Source of the DNA: Clostridiaceae bacterium
GTDB lineage: Bacteria > Bacillota > Clostridia > Oscillospirales > Acutalibacteraceae
NCBI GenBank assembly: GCA_016297555.1
Contig: JAEDGK010000019.1
Span: 1 to 24,664, forward strand
Direction of reading: 5' to 3'
DNA: 24,664 nt
Under the pieces are notes generated by a model. The model was given only the letters and a program-made list of their open reading frames with translations, did not search any database and was not told where the DNA came from. Of the stretch, positions 6,816 to 13,992 are shown piece after piece. Within the stretch, counting starts at the first letter, position 1. Each line of letters starts with the position of its first letter. Both the position numbers and the translations under genes were made by a program.

Positions 6816-8207
6816 CTAACGGCTGTTTGCTCTGAGCACCTCATTGCCGTTTCTGTCGTGCTCCGCCTGAGTTTTTGCCATATAAATCTGGCCGTATTTA
6901 TCGTGGCGGAAATAGTAATAATCGGTATCCTCAGGGAAGAGCGCCGCTCTAATGGCATCTCCGCCCGGGTTGCATATCGGTCCGGGAGGCAAACCCTGGC
7001 AGTAATAAGTGTTATAATACTGCTCATAAATAACCGCCTGATCGGCAGTAACATTGGGTCTGACATAGGTTGTTATATAATTTGCAGTTGAATCACAGCC
7101 GAGAGTAGGCCATGAAACAGAGTGATTGAGTCGGTTATGAATGACCGATGAAATCAAGCCCATTTGCTCGGTATTAGCCGCTTCACGCTGAATAATGGAG
7201 GCAATCGTCATTATTTCATCTCTCGTCATTCCGAGCTTTTTGCGCTGAGCCTCGTATTCGTCCGTCCACTTCTTTTCGGATTCATCAAGGAATTTTCTGA
7301 TTATGCTGTTTGCATCGCTCTTTTCATAGAACTCATAGGTATCGGGATAGAAATAGCCCTCAAGCTTAAATGTTCTGTTGGGGTTATCGGGAATATCCTT
7401 AACAAAATCCTGCTCAAAATCCGTTCCTTTGAGTGATGCAATAAGCTCGGTTTTGCTGCAAACGCCGAATTCCTGAATTTTATCAAACATCTGATAAATA
7501 GTCCAACCTTCGGGGAAAACAAGAGTAATTGTTTCGGCGGTTTTTGGAGTTTCTTTAAACTCAGTCAAATAGCCTTCAAGTCCGAGATTTTTTTGAACAT
7601 AGTAAACGCCGCTGAGGTAAACGGGATCTGCCGGCTTTTCTTTTTTGTTGAAATTTTTGATAAAATCAAAAGCTTTATAATAAAGCTTGCAGAAAAGCTT
7701 TTGTTTCACCAGACCCTCATCGCTTAAAATATCAATGATTTCATCCGTGGTTGCATCGCTCGGGATAGTTACCGTTACAACATCGTTTTTTCTTCCCAAT
7801 GCCAAAACATCATTGATGCAGGAAATGGCAATTGCAGACAATGCTGTGGTAAAGATAAGCACAACGGCGCAAAAAACGGCAAGAGCAGAGTTGAATACCA
7901 CCTTTTTCTTATCCTTGCCTCCGGGCGCAGCCTGCTGCACACGGCGCTCGGTTTGAGCGCTCCGATTCTGAGACTTTGAGGGGCGGCTGTTTGAAAAATA
8001 GATTTCTCCTTTATACTTAGGCTGCTGATCTTCAAAATCCAGCGTTTGAACATCGTCCTCCTCAATATGCACTTCAAACTTTTTCTTTGAAGGCAGAACA
8101 GGCGGCGGAGTAAGATTATCAAGATCCTCGGGATTTAGGAAGCCGTCATCTTCAATATTCACTTTAAAGACATCATTCTTGTTGTTTTCTCTGTTACCAT
8201 TATCCAT
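6816..8207 (-). CDS. mltG: Endolytic murein transglycosylase MltG (YceG-like)
   Basis: This 463-residue protein is a membrane-anchored lytic transglycosylase that cuts nascent glycan strands and acts as a terminase. A long acidic, low-complexity cytoplasmic N-terminus (1-100) precedes one transmembrane helix (about 105-130). The extracellular YceG domain follows, with LEGYFYPDTYEF (282-293) and the catalytic Glu342 in IASIIQREAAN (compare ASIVEKET in E. coli). The terminal motif is YYCQGLPPGPICNPGG (401-416). The ATG at 8207 is chosen because AAGGAGG lies nine bases upstream; the open frame runs 12 codons further without such support. Its first bases overlap the fthC stop (ATGGATAA). The cytoplasmic tail is longer than in E. 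coli MltG, as is usual in Firmicutes. Confidence 0.93.
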   Translation of the reverse strand: MDNGNRENNKNDVFKVNIEDDGFLNPEDLDNLTPPPVLPSKKKFEVHIEEDDVQTLDFEDQQPKYKGEIYFSNSRPSKSQNRSAQTERRVQQAAPGGKDKKKVVFNSALAVFCAVVLIFTTALSAIAISCINDVLALGRKNDVVTVTIPSDATTDEIIDILSDEGLVKQKLFCKLYYKAFDFIKNFNKKEKPADPVYLSGVYYVQKNLGLEGYLTEFKETPKTAETITLVFPEGWTIYQMFDKIQEFGVCSKTELIASLKGTDFEQDFVKDIPDNPNRTFKLEGYFYPDTYEFYEKSDANSIIRKFLDESEKKWTDEYEAQRKKLGMTRDEIMTIASIIQREAANTEQMGLISSVIHNRLNHSVSWPTLGCDSTANYITTYVRPNVTADQAVIYEQYYNTYYCQGLPPGPICNPGGDAIRAALFPEDTDYYYFRHDKYGQIYMAKTQAEHDRNGNEVLRANSR

Positions 8208-8799
8208 ATGTAGAAACCTCCTTAAAATAAGAGTTTTCGGCATTTTTGAATCCGTTTTCGGTTAAAACATATTTGACCTTCATATCGTGCGGCTCTGCGG
8301 GCAATCTGCACGAAAAGCATCTTTCGTAGCAAATACCTATGCTGAGCAAATCGTTTTCGGCAAAAAATCTGTCATAAAAACCGCCGCCCATACCGAGCCT
8401 GTTCATATTACTGTCGAAAGAAAGAGCAGGAACAATGCAAAGAGCGCTCATATCATAAGTCTGCACAGGTTTTGCCGATTTATCAGCGGTTGGTATGCCA
8501 AAAGCGCCTTTTTTAAGATTATTTACAGACTCAATTTCAAAAAACGACATTCTTTGACCTATGCAAACAGGAACCGCCACTCTTTTTCCGTCGGCAAGAG
8601 CGAATGAAATTAATTCTCGTGTTCCTGCCTCCGAGCCTACGGAAACATAGGTCAAAAGCAAATCACTGCGGCGGTAAAGCTCGGAATTAACCAGAAACGA
8701 AAGAATACGCCTGTCCCATTCCGTGCGCTCCTGCACCGTTAAGGTTTTTCTGACATTACCGTAAAAATCACGGCAAGATTTTTTATCGTTTATGAGCAT
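8200..8799 (-). CDS. fthC: 5-formyltetrahydrofolate cyclo-ligase
   Basis: This 199-residue enzyme converts 5-formyl-THF plus ATP to 5,10-methenyl-THF, recycling a storage folate in the cytoplasm. The family landmarks are the N-terminal basic helix region, GSEAGTRELI (55-64), the strand-turn GKRVAVPVC (71-79), and the nucleotide/folate-site motif RLGMGGGFYDRFF (134-146; RLGYGGGYYDRFL in most members). Length is normal for the family. It overlaps the DJ-1 gene upstream by ten bases (ATGCTCATAA) without a clear ribosome binding site of its own, which points to translational coupling, and overlaps mltG downstream by eight. The gene is often found beside unrelated housekeeping genes. Confidence 0.92.
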   Translation of the reverse strand: MLINDKKSCRDFYGNVRKTLTVQERTEWDRRILSFLVNSELYRRSDLLLTYVSVGSEAGTRELISFALADGKRVAVPVCIGQRMSFFEIESVNNLKKGAFGIPTADKSAKPVQTYDMSALCIVPALSFDSNMNRLGMGGGFYDRFFAENDLLSIGICYERCFSCRLPAEPHDMKVKYVLTENGFKNAENSYFKEVSTYG

Positions 8800-9332
8800 T
8801 GCAAATTTGATTTCAGCTCAGCTGCCGCCTGCTCACCGCAAACCGAGGCAACTATTTCAAGCCCGAAATTAACCGCGCTGCCCATACCCTTGGCGGTTAT
8901 TGTTTTGCCGTCTCTGCAAACATAAGCGTCCGAAAGCTCTGCGCCTTTAAGTTCGCTTTCAAAGCCGGGGAAGCAAACTGCCTTTTTGCCGCAGAGAAGT
9001 CCTTTTCTGCCTAAAATCATAGGCGCGGCGCATATAGCGCACAGATACAGACTGTTTTGGGCGCAGTAATCAATAAAGCAATTAACACAATCGCTTGCGA
9101 GCAGATTGGTTGTTCCCGGCATTCCGCCCGGAAGAATAACGCCCTCAAGCTCGGCGCTCGGCTTTATATCCGTTTCGCTTTTATCACATATAACCGTTAT
9201 ACCATGCGCTCCCGTTATTTCACGCGAGCCTATACCGACGCTCTCCGCTTTAATACCCGCACGCCTGATAACATCAAGCGCGGCTATCGCTTCAACCTCC
9301 TCAAAGCCGTCGGCAAAAAACATATAGAACAT
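8790..9332 (-). CDS. DJ-1/PfpI family protein (YajL/ThiJ-like)
   Basis: This 180-residue protein belongs to the DJ-1/PfpI superfamily. Glu14 in FADGFEEVEA corresponds to the conserved Glu18 of human DJ-1. The nucleophile-elbow cysteine is Cys101 in LCAICAAPMILG, and VILPGGMPGTTNL (65-77) forms the substrate-side loop. Members have been described as chaperones, redox sensors or glyoxalase-like enzymes, and the exact activity here cannot be read from sequence. It has seven cysteines besides Cys101, consistent with an anaerobe. The start has AAGGGGG seven bases upstream, overlapping the GNAT stop codon. A second in-frame ATG three codons later is possible. Confidence 0.9.
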   Translation of the reverse strand: MFYMFFADGFEEVEAIAALDVIRRAGIKAESVGIGSREITGAHGITVICDKSETDIKPSAELEGVILPGGMPGTTNLLASDCVNCFIDYCAQNSLYLCAICAAPMILGRKGLLCGKKAVCFPGFESELKGAELSDAYVCRDGKTITAKGMGSAVNFGLEIVASVCGEQAAAELKSNLQCS

Positions 9333-9344
9333 AAATTAGCCCCC

Positions 9345-10196
9345 TTAATCAAGAGTCAGACCTAAATAAGCATTATTAATATTCGGCGCAATTTCTTTTG
9401 CCCTTTCGGTAACAGGAAGCAGCATTGCGCTCTCTCTGACATCGGACTTGCCGAAATCAGGGTTAATCCACGCAGGAAGCCTTAAAAGGAACTTATCGGA
9501 ACTGCTGTTTTTGATGAGTAAAGCAATAACGCTTGACATCGACTTGCCTGTAAATGCAATTTCCTTTACAACGGTTTTGCTGTCTTCCGAAAAGTAAAGG
9601 AAATATCCTTTACATGTTGAAACTGAGCTGCCGCCGTAAAGCTTATTCTGTGAGAACGCAAAATCTATAGCCTTGCCGCTCCACTTGAAATAAGGGTTCC
9701 CGCTCAAAAACGAGTTTCTCATCTCGGACAAATCAACCGCTGAATTGTCAATTTCGGCATCGCCGTCAAAGCTGTATTCCTGTGCAGAAAAGGAAACAAA
9801 ATTAGTTTTAAAAGCCGGAATATAACCGAACCTTGAATAAAAATCAAAGAGAGATTTTTCGCCGGGCATCAGACATATAAAATCATAATTTCTTTCATAC
9901 GCAGTTCTTTCGGCAAACACAAGCAGCTTGCCCATTAAACCGTTTCCTCGGCTTTTCTTTGCCGTACAGGCGGCATAGAGATAATAAGCGGGATACTCCG
10001 CACCCTCAAAGCAAAAGCTGCCTTCGAGCAAAAAAAGCATTGACACAACCTCTCCGTTAAGCTCGCAGACAAGAGTATTCTGCGGCTTGTACCATTCGTC
10101 AAGGAAAAATCTTATCTCTTTTTCTCCGTCGCCGAAAGCCTCGCTCCAAAGCGAAACAATTTGGGGGATATCCTTTTCGTTTGAAAATCTAATCAT
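9345..10196 (-). CDS. GNAT family N-acetyltransferase
   Basis: This is a 283-residue acetyltransferase of unknown substrate. The N-terminal GNAT fold is visible: MIRFSNEKDIPQIVSLWSEAF at the start, the strand LVCELNGEVVSMLFLL (42-57), the acetyl-CoA motif CTAKKSRGNGLMGKLL (77-92), and SLFDFYSRFGYIPAF (115-129), which marks the fold's end. About 150 further residues form a second domain without a motif I recognise. The overall size and layout resemble two-domain Eis-like or GNAT/SCP2-type proteins of Firmicutes. The start overlaps the thymidylate kinase stop by ATGA, so the two are translationally coupled. A role in protein, antibiotic or metabolite acetylation cannot be chosen. Confidence 0.82.
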   Translation of the reverse strand: MIRFSNEKDIPQIVSLWSEAFGDGEKEIRFFLDEWYKPQNTLVCELNGEVVSMLFLLEGSFCFEGAEYPAYYLYAACTAKKSRGNGLMGKLLVFAERTAYERNYDFICLMPGEKSLFDFYSRFGYIPAFKTNFVSFSAQEYSFDGDAEIDNSAVDLSEMRNSFLSGNPYFKWSGKAIDFAFSQNKLYGGSSVSTCKGYFLYFSEDSKTVVKEIAFTGKSMSSVIALLIKNSSSDKFLLRLPAWINPDFGKSDVRESAMLLPVTERAKEIAPNINNAYLGLTLD

Positions 10197-10870
10197 ACTT
10201 CAACGCCGATTATTTCTGCAACAGCGGCAAAAACCTTAGCAGATATCACGTCAACAGGCAGAGGCTCGCCGTCTTTACTGCATTCAATTCTTTTCCAGCC
10301 AAGCCGACAGCAGGCATATTCCGCCGCTTCACGGCAGCTTTTAAGATAAGCTACATCTTTTTCGTGGATATCCTTTTTTGATTCATCGCCGTTATATCTG
10401 CCCGTCATAAGCTTTTGAGAAACCTCAATGGGCATATCAAGATATATAACGGCGTCGGGCTTCGGAATACCCATTTTATTATACTCAAAATCCTCAAGCC
10501 ATTCAAGATAATAATCCCACTCGGCTCTCGGAGTTTTGGTCAGTTGGTGATACGCATTTGAGGTGGTATAACGGTCGGCAAGAAAAACCTCGCCGTTCCG
10601 ATAGGCGTCTTTCCAATAACAGTTAAAGCTGACATATCTGTCAACAGCAAAAAAAGCCGACGCTGCATATGCGTTAACATCCTCCGGCTTATCGCCGAAT
10701 CTGCCCGCAAGATACATTTTGACAGGCTCGCACGCAGGGTCGCCGTAATTCGGAAGCTTTATGAAATTGACTTTAACGCCGCAGTCCGACAGCTTCTTTT
10801 TCAGCAATTCCTCCTGTGTGGACTTGCCGCTGCCGTCAAGACCCTCTATAACAACAAGTTTACCTTTCAT
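10193..10870 (-). CDS. tmk: Thymidylate kinase family protein (dTMP kinase)
   Basis: This 225-residue P-loop kinase probably phosphorylates dTMP to dTDP. Walker A reads EGLDGSGKST (9-18). The dTMP kinase signature region FLADRYTTSNAYHQ (96-109) carries the DR(Y) arginine that contacts the phosphate. DAVIYLDMPIEVS (139-151) is the Walker-B-side strand, and a LID-like segment with GRYNGDESKK follows. It is about 20 residues longer than the commonest tmk and belongs to a longer clostridial variant, so a second tmk elsewhere in the genome would not surprise. The ATG at 10870 is preferred (GGAGG four bases upstream, after the promoter); 20 upstream codons overlap the promoter and are rejected. It is the first gene of the seven-gene operon. 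Confidence 0.87.
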   Translation of the reverse strand: MKGKLVVIEGLDGSGKSTQEELLKKKLSDCGVKVNFIKLPNYGDPACEPVKMYLAGRFGDKPEDVNAYAASAFFAVDRYVSFNCYWKDAYRNGEVFLADRYTTSNAYHQLTKTPRAEWDYYLEWLEDFEYNKMGIPKPDAVIYLDMPIEVSQKLMTGRYNGDESKKDIHEKDVAYLKSCREAAEYACCRLGWKRIECSKDGEPLPVDVISAKVFAAVAEIIGVEV

Positions 10871-10901
10871 ACTTCCTCCATTATATCGCGTAATTATTAA
10901 T

Positions 10902-10930
10902 ATTATATCAACAAACCGTGTATATTTCAA
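10902..10930 (-). promoter_or_regulatory. Promoter of the tmk-GNAT-DJ-1-fthC-mltG-trhP operon
   Basis: On the minus strand TTGAAA (10925-10930), a 17-base spacer and TATAAT (10902-10907) give a near-consensus sigma-A promoter about 32 bases before the tmk ATG. It is the only clear promoter seen for the seven genes down to the terminator at 5175-5212. Confidence 0.85.
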
Positions 10931-10949
10931 GTATTATATTCGGCAAAAA

Positions 10950-10986
10950 TATGCAAGGGCAAAGCTTCCGAAAAAACAATGCCCTT
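10950..10986 (-). terminator. Probable terminator of dpaA-dpaB
   Basis: On the minus strand AAGGGCA (10980-10986) pairs with TGCCCTT (10955-10961) across an 18-base loop, followed by GCATATTTTT. The stem is short and the loop large, so strength is uncertain, but the place (11 bases after the dpaB stop) is right. Confidence 0.55.
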
Positions 10987-10997
10987 ACTGTGGTTTT

Positions 10998-11570
10998 CTA
11001 TAAATATATCGGCTGAATTTGCTTGCCGTCAAGCGCGCTGAGAGCCGCTTCATAGGTTTTTGAAAAATCCGCAACAACTGAACGCGGCTTTTTAACGCTG
11101 TCGTCCTGCCGCATTGGAACAAAGTAAATATGTTTGCAGTTCAGAAGCCTGCCGATATTTGACGCGGCGGCTGACAGCGCATCGTTGGTTGAAACCGCTA
11201 TGAGCAGGGGCTTTTCGTTTCTCAGGTGCGCTTTTGCGGCAAGGGTTACGGGAGTATCGGTTATCCCCGCGGCAAGCTTGGCAATCGTATTCCCCGTGCA
11301 AGGCTCTATAACAAGTATATCAAGCAATTTCTTAGGGCCGATAGGTTCCGCGTCTGCAAGGCTTGCTATTATTTTTCTTCCGCACAGCTCTTCAACTTTT
11401 TTTATATGTTCCGAAGCTTTGCCGAATCTCGTATCCGTTGAAAAAGCGTTATATGACATAATCGGGATAACATCGGCTCCTCTGCTTTTGAAATTCTTGA
11501 TTTGCTCTATCGCCCGTTCAAATGTACAAAAAGAGCCGCACAGAGCAAAACCAACGGTAAAATTATCCAT
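10998..11570 (-). CDS. dpaB: Dipicolinate synthase subunit B (flavoprotein family)
   Basis: This 190-residue protein is subunit B of dipicolinate synthase (SpoVFB). With subunit A it oxidises dihydrodipicolinate, a lysine-pathway intermediate, to dipicolinic acid in the mother cell. The UbiX/LpdB-like flavoprotein fold is visible: TVGFALCGSFCTFERA at the N-terminus, LDILVIEPCTGNTIAKLAAG (84-103), TDTPVTLAAKAHLR and KPLLIAVSTNDALS. The ATG at 11570 has GGGAGG six bases upstream; the open frame extends 13 codons further inside dpaA and is rejected. It overlaps dpaA by eight bases (ATGGATAA). Its presence separates this organism from cluster I Clostridium species, which lack spoVFAB and use EtfA instead. 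Confidence 0.93.
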   Translation of the reverse strand: MDNFTVGFALCGSFCTFERAIEQIKNFKSRGADVIPIMSYNAFSTDTRFGKASEHIKKVEELCGRKIIASLADAEPIGPKKLLDILVIEPCTGNTIAKLAAGITDTPVTLAAKAHLRNEKPLLIAVSTNDALSAAASNIGRLLNCKHIYFVPMRQDDSVKKPRSVVADFSKTYEAALSALDGKQIQPIYL

Positions 11571-12426
11571 AGTTTTCCTCCCTGAGCATATTAATAACAC
11601 CGTCGGCAATTATTTTACCCGCCGTTTTGGGGGCAACCTTGCCCGGAAGCGACGAGCATTGAACGGCGTTCAGTCCAAGCTCAAACGCCGCCGCAAAATC
11701 CGTTCCGTACGGCGCGGAAGCAACATCAATTATCAGACAGTCTGCCCTGACATTTTCAAGAATTTTTCTGTCAACTACAACCGACGGCACGGTGTTTATA
11801 ATAATATCAAATTTATGTGCAATGTTGTGAAAATCTTTTATCAGGCAGCCCTCTGCGCCGTTAATGCGCGCGCTCGCAATATCGCCGTATTTTCTGGCGC
11901 ATACAGTAACATTTGCTCCTATTGACGAAAGCACGCGGGCTGTGAGCTTGGCTATTCTTCCGTAGCCGAAAACCGCACATTCGCTTGAATGAATTGTATA
12001 TTCAATGTTATCTATCATAGTTTTAAGTATGCCTTGAACGGTAGGAACGGTGTTCATAACCGTTACATCCTCGCACTTGAAGTAGTCGAAAACCTTGCCT
12101 CCCGTTTTCTCAAGCTTCTTTAAGGCTCCCCTGCTTATCATTCCTCCGAAAACCGGCTGGTCTTTTTTTATCCATGAAGCAATATCGTCAATCGTTTCTT
12201 TCATAGGGACTATTGAAAACACATATTTTTCATCTTTTGTAAAAGGCAGAGGAAGCAGAACGGCATCTGCCGAATTAATTGCCTCTTTCAAGTCTTTTGC
12301 ACATTTTCTTTTTTTCTCCGGCACTCCGTAAACCTGTACGGAATATCCGATTTCTTCAAGATAATCCGCCATATAAAGCTGTCGGCTGTCGCCGCCGATA
12401 ATTAAAAAATTTTTTACCTTTTGCAA
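11563..12426 (-). CDS. dpaA: Dipicolinate synthase subunit A
   Basis: This 287-residue, NAD(P)-binding subunit of dipicolinate synthase (SpoVFA) is needed for the calcium dipicolinate store of the spore core. An N-terminal Rossmann-like half (FLIIGGDSRQLYMADYLEE, 7-25) is followed by the dinucleotide-binding domain with CAVFGYGRIAKLTARVL (150-166). The ending VDRKILENV...LIIDVASAPYGTDF is characteristic of the family. The start codon is TTG at 12426, supported by GGGAGG about seven bases upstream; no in-frame ATG lies nearby. It is the first gene of a two-gene unit with dpaB, behind a sigma-K-like promoter, in agreement with mother-cell expression late in sporulation. Confidence 0.93.
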   Translation of the reverse strand: MQKVKNFLIIGGDSRQLYMADYLEEIGYSVQVYGVPEKKRKCAKDLKEAINSADAVLLPLPFTKDEKYVFSIVPMKETIDDIASWIKKDQPVFGGMISRGALKKLEKTGGKVFDYFKCEDVTVMNTVPTVQGILKTMIDNIEYTIHSSECAVFGYGRIAKLTARVLSSIGANVTVCARKYGDIASARINGAEGCLIKDFHNIAHKFDIIINTVPSVVVDRKILENVRADCLIIDVASAPYGTDFAAAFELGLNAVQCSSLPGKVAPKTAGKIIADGVINMLREENYG

Positions 12427-12455
12427 ATTTACACCTCCCTGTGTGTTGCTAATAA

Positions 12456-12482
12456 TATTTTATGTTTAAGGTGCAAGGCTGT
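12456..12482 (-). promoter_or_regulatory. Candidate sigma-K promoter of dpaA-dpaB
   Basis: On the minus strand AC (12481-12482), a 16-base spacer and CATAAAATA (12456-12464) match the sigma-K pattern AC-N16/17-CATANNNTA. It ends about 30 bases before the dpaA start codon. I see no sigma-A promoter there. B. subtilis spoVFAB is a known sigma-K operon, which supports the reading. The match is short and AT-rich, so it is not proof. Confidence 0.55.
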
Positions 12483-12539
12483 GACATAAAGAGAGCAACG
12501 CTCAACAGGGAAAATTTTGATAATATTATTAAATTATGC

Positions 12540-12568
12540 TTTATTTTTCTTAACATATGATATATAAT
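12540..12568 (+). promoter_or_regulatory. Possible promoter of murC-lacZ
   Basis: A TATAAT (12563-12568) lies about 30 bases before the murC start. The -35 region 17 bases upstream is poor (TTTATT, 12540-12545). The region is very AT-rich, so only the -10 box is supported. Confidence 0.4.
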
Positions 12569-12599
12569 AAAAATGATATTCTGAAAGGAAGAAGTTAGT

Positions 12600-13988
12600 A
12601 TGCCTGAAATTGATAATTTACTCAAATCAATCAAACGAATTCATTTTATCGGCATAGGCGGCTCGGGTATGTGCCCTCTTGCCGAGATACTCCATAAAGA
12701 AGGTTATATTCTCAGCGGCTCTGATAATAACGAAACCGATACCCTTGCAAGAATCCGCGCTCTGGGAATACCCGTTGCGATGGGTCAGAGAGCCGAAAAC
12801 ATTGAGGGTGCGGAAATGATAGTTTATACCGCCGCTCTGCTCAAGGATAACCCCGAGCTTGTTGCCGCGAAGGAATCGGGAATTCCCACCTTTGAAAGAA
12901 GCAAGCTGCTCGGAGCGGTTACCCGCATTTACCCCAACAGCATTTGCATAAGCGGAACTCACGGCAAAACAACCTCCTGCTCAATGCTTACGCAGGTTTT
13001 AATTGAGGCTGATTTCGATCCGACTGCCGTTATCGGCGGAAAGCTGCCGTTGACAGGCTCAAACGGAATGGTCGGTCACAGCGAGCATATGGTTTGCGAG
13101 GCCTGCGAATTTGTTGACACTTTTCTTGATTTGTCGCCCGATGTTGCCGTTGTTTTAAACATTGACGAGGATCATCTTGATTACTTCAAAACGCTTGAGA
13201 ATCTTAAAAATTCTTTCACAAAATTTGCTTCAATGGCAACCAAGGCAATCATTTATAACGGTGATGACGCCAACACGGTCGAGGCAATTCTGCCTGCCCT
13301 TAAAGAAAGCGGCAAGCCCGGAATAACCTTCGGCTTTGAAAAAAGCAACGATTATTATGCCGACAACATCAGCAATAACAATGAATACGATTCATTTGAC
13401 CTTGTAAGGCACGGTGAAAAGCTCGGCAGAGTTACTCTTTCAATCCCCGGCAAGCACAATATTTACAATGCGCTCGCGGTTATCGCCGCCGCAATGTATT
13501 CGGGAGTAACCTTTGAGCAATGTGTGAGAGGCATAGCTGATTTTCACGGCGCGGGCAGGCGCTTTGAAAAGCTTGCCGAAATAGACGGAATAACAATAGC
13601 GGACGACTACGCCCATCACCCGAGAGAGCTTGAGGTTACGCTTAAAACCGCAATGAATATGGGATATAAAAAAGTTTGGGCAGTCTTTCAGCCGTTCACC
13701 TATTCAAGAACAGCAATGCTGTTTGACGATTTTGTAAGAGTTCTTCAAATCCCCGACAGATGCATTATGACTGAAATTATGGGCTCGCGCGAAATTAACA
13801 CCTACGGAATTTACACTGAACAGCTTGCAGAAAAAATCCCGGGAAGCGTGTGGTTCAACACCTTTGAAGAAGTGGCGCAATATGCCGTTGACAATGCCGA
13901 AAGCGGCGATTTGATAATCACCCTCGGCTGCGGCGATATATATAAAGCAGCAAAAATTATGATCAAAAAATTAAAGGAGAGGCATTAA
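12600..13988 (+). CDS. murC: UDP-N-acetylmuramate--L-alanine ligase
   Basis: This 462-residue cytoplasmic Mur ligase adds L-alanine to UDP-MurNAc, the first amino-acid step of peptidoglycan precursor synthesis. The N-terminal Rossmann domain has IHFIGIGGSGMCPLAEIL (14-31). The ATP P-loop is GTHGKTT (119-125). The central motif VVLNIDEDHLDYF (184-196) contains the conserved Asn and DHLD. GKHNIYNALAVIAAA and the C-terminal domain motif DDYAHHPREL complete the set. Length is normal. The ATG has AAGGAAG upstream. It is transcribed divergently from dpaA and is followed four bases later by a beta-galactosidase gene, an unusual partner for murC, which is normally found beside murB or ftsZ-region genes or alone. 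Confidence 0.96.
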   Translation: MPEIDNLLKSIKRIHFIGIGGSGMCPLAEILHKEGYILSGSDNNETDTLARIRALGIPVAMGQRAENIEGAEMIVYTAALLKDNPELVAAKESGIPTFERSKLLGAVTRIYPNSICISGTHGKTTSCSMLTQVLIEADFDPTAVIGGKLPLTGSNGMVGHSEHMVCEACEFVDTFLDLSPDVAVVLNIDEDHLDYFKTLENLKNSFTKFASMATKAIIYNGDDANTVEAILPALKESGKPGITFGFEKSNDYYADNISNNNEYDSFDLVRHGEKLGRVTLSIPGKHNIYNALAVIAAAMYSGVTFEQCVRGIADFHGAGRRFEKLAEIDGITIADDYAHHPRELEVTLKTAMNMGYKKVWAVFQPFTYSRTAMLFDDFVRVLQIPDRCIMTEIMGSREINTYGIYTEQLAEKIPGSVWFNTFEEVAQYAVDNAESGDLIITLGCGDIYKAAKIMIKKLKERH

Positions 13989-13992
13989 TCAG

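Noticed and set aside
10962..10979. Thought of as a riboswitch or attenuator loop upstream of tmk
   Set aside because: It lies between the dpaB stop and the tmk promoter, so it is upstream of the tmk transcript and fits better as the loop of the dpaB terminator.
11134..11925. 263-codon plus-strand open frame
   Set aside because: It is antisense to dpaA and dpaB, whose products are clearly recognisable; the antisense protein resembles nothing.
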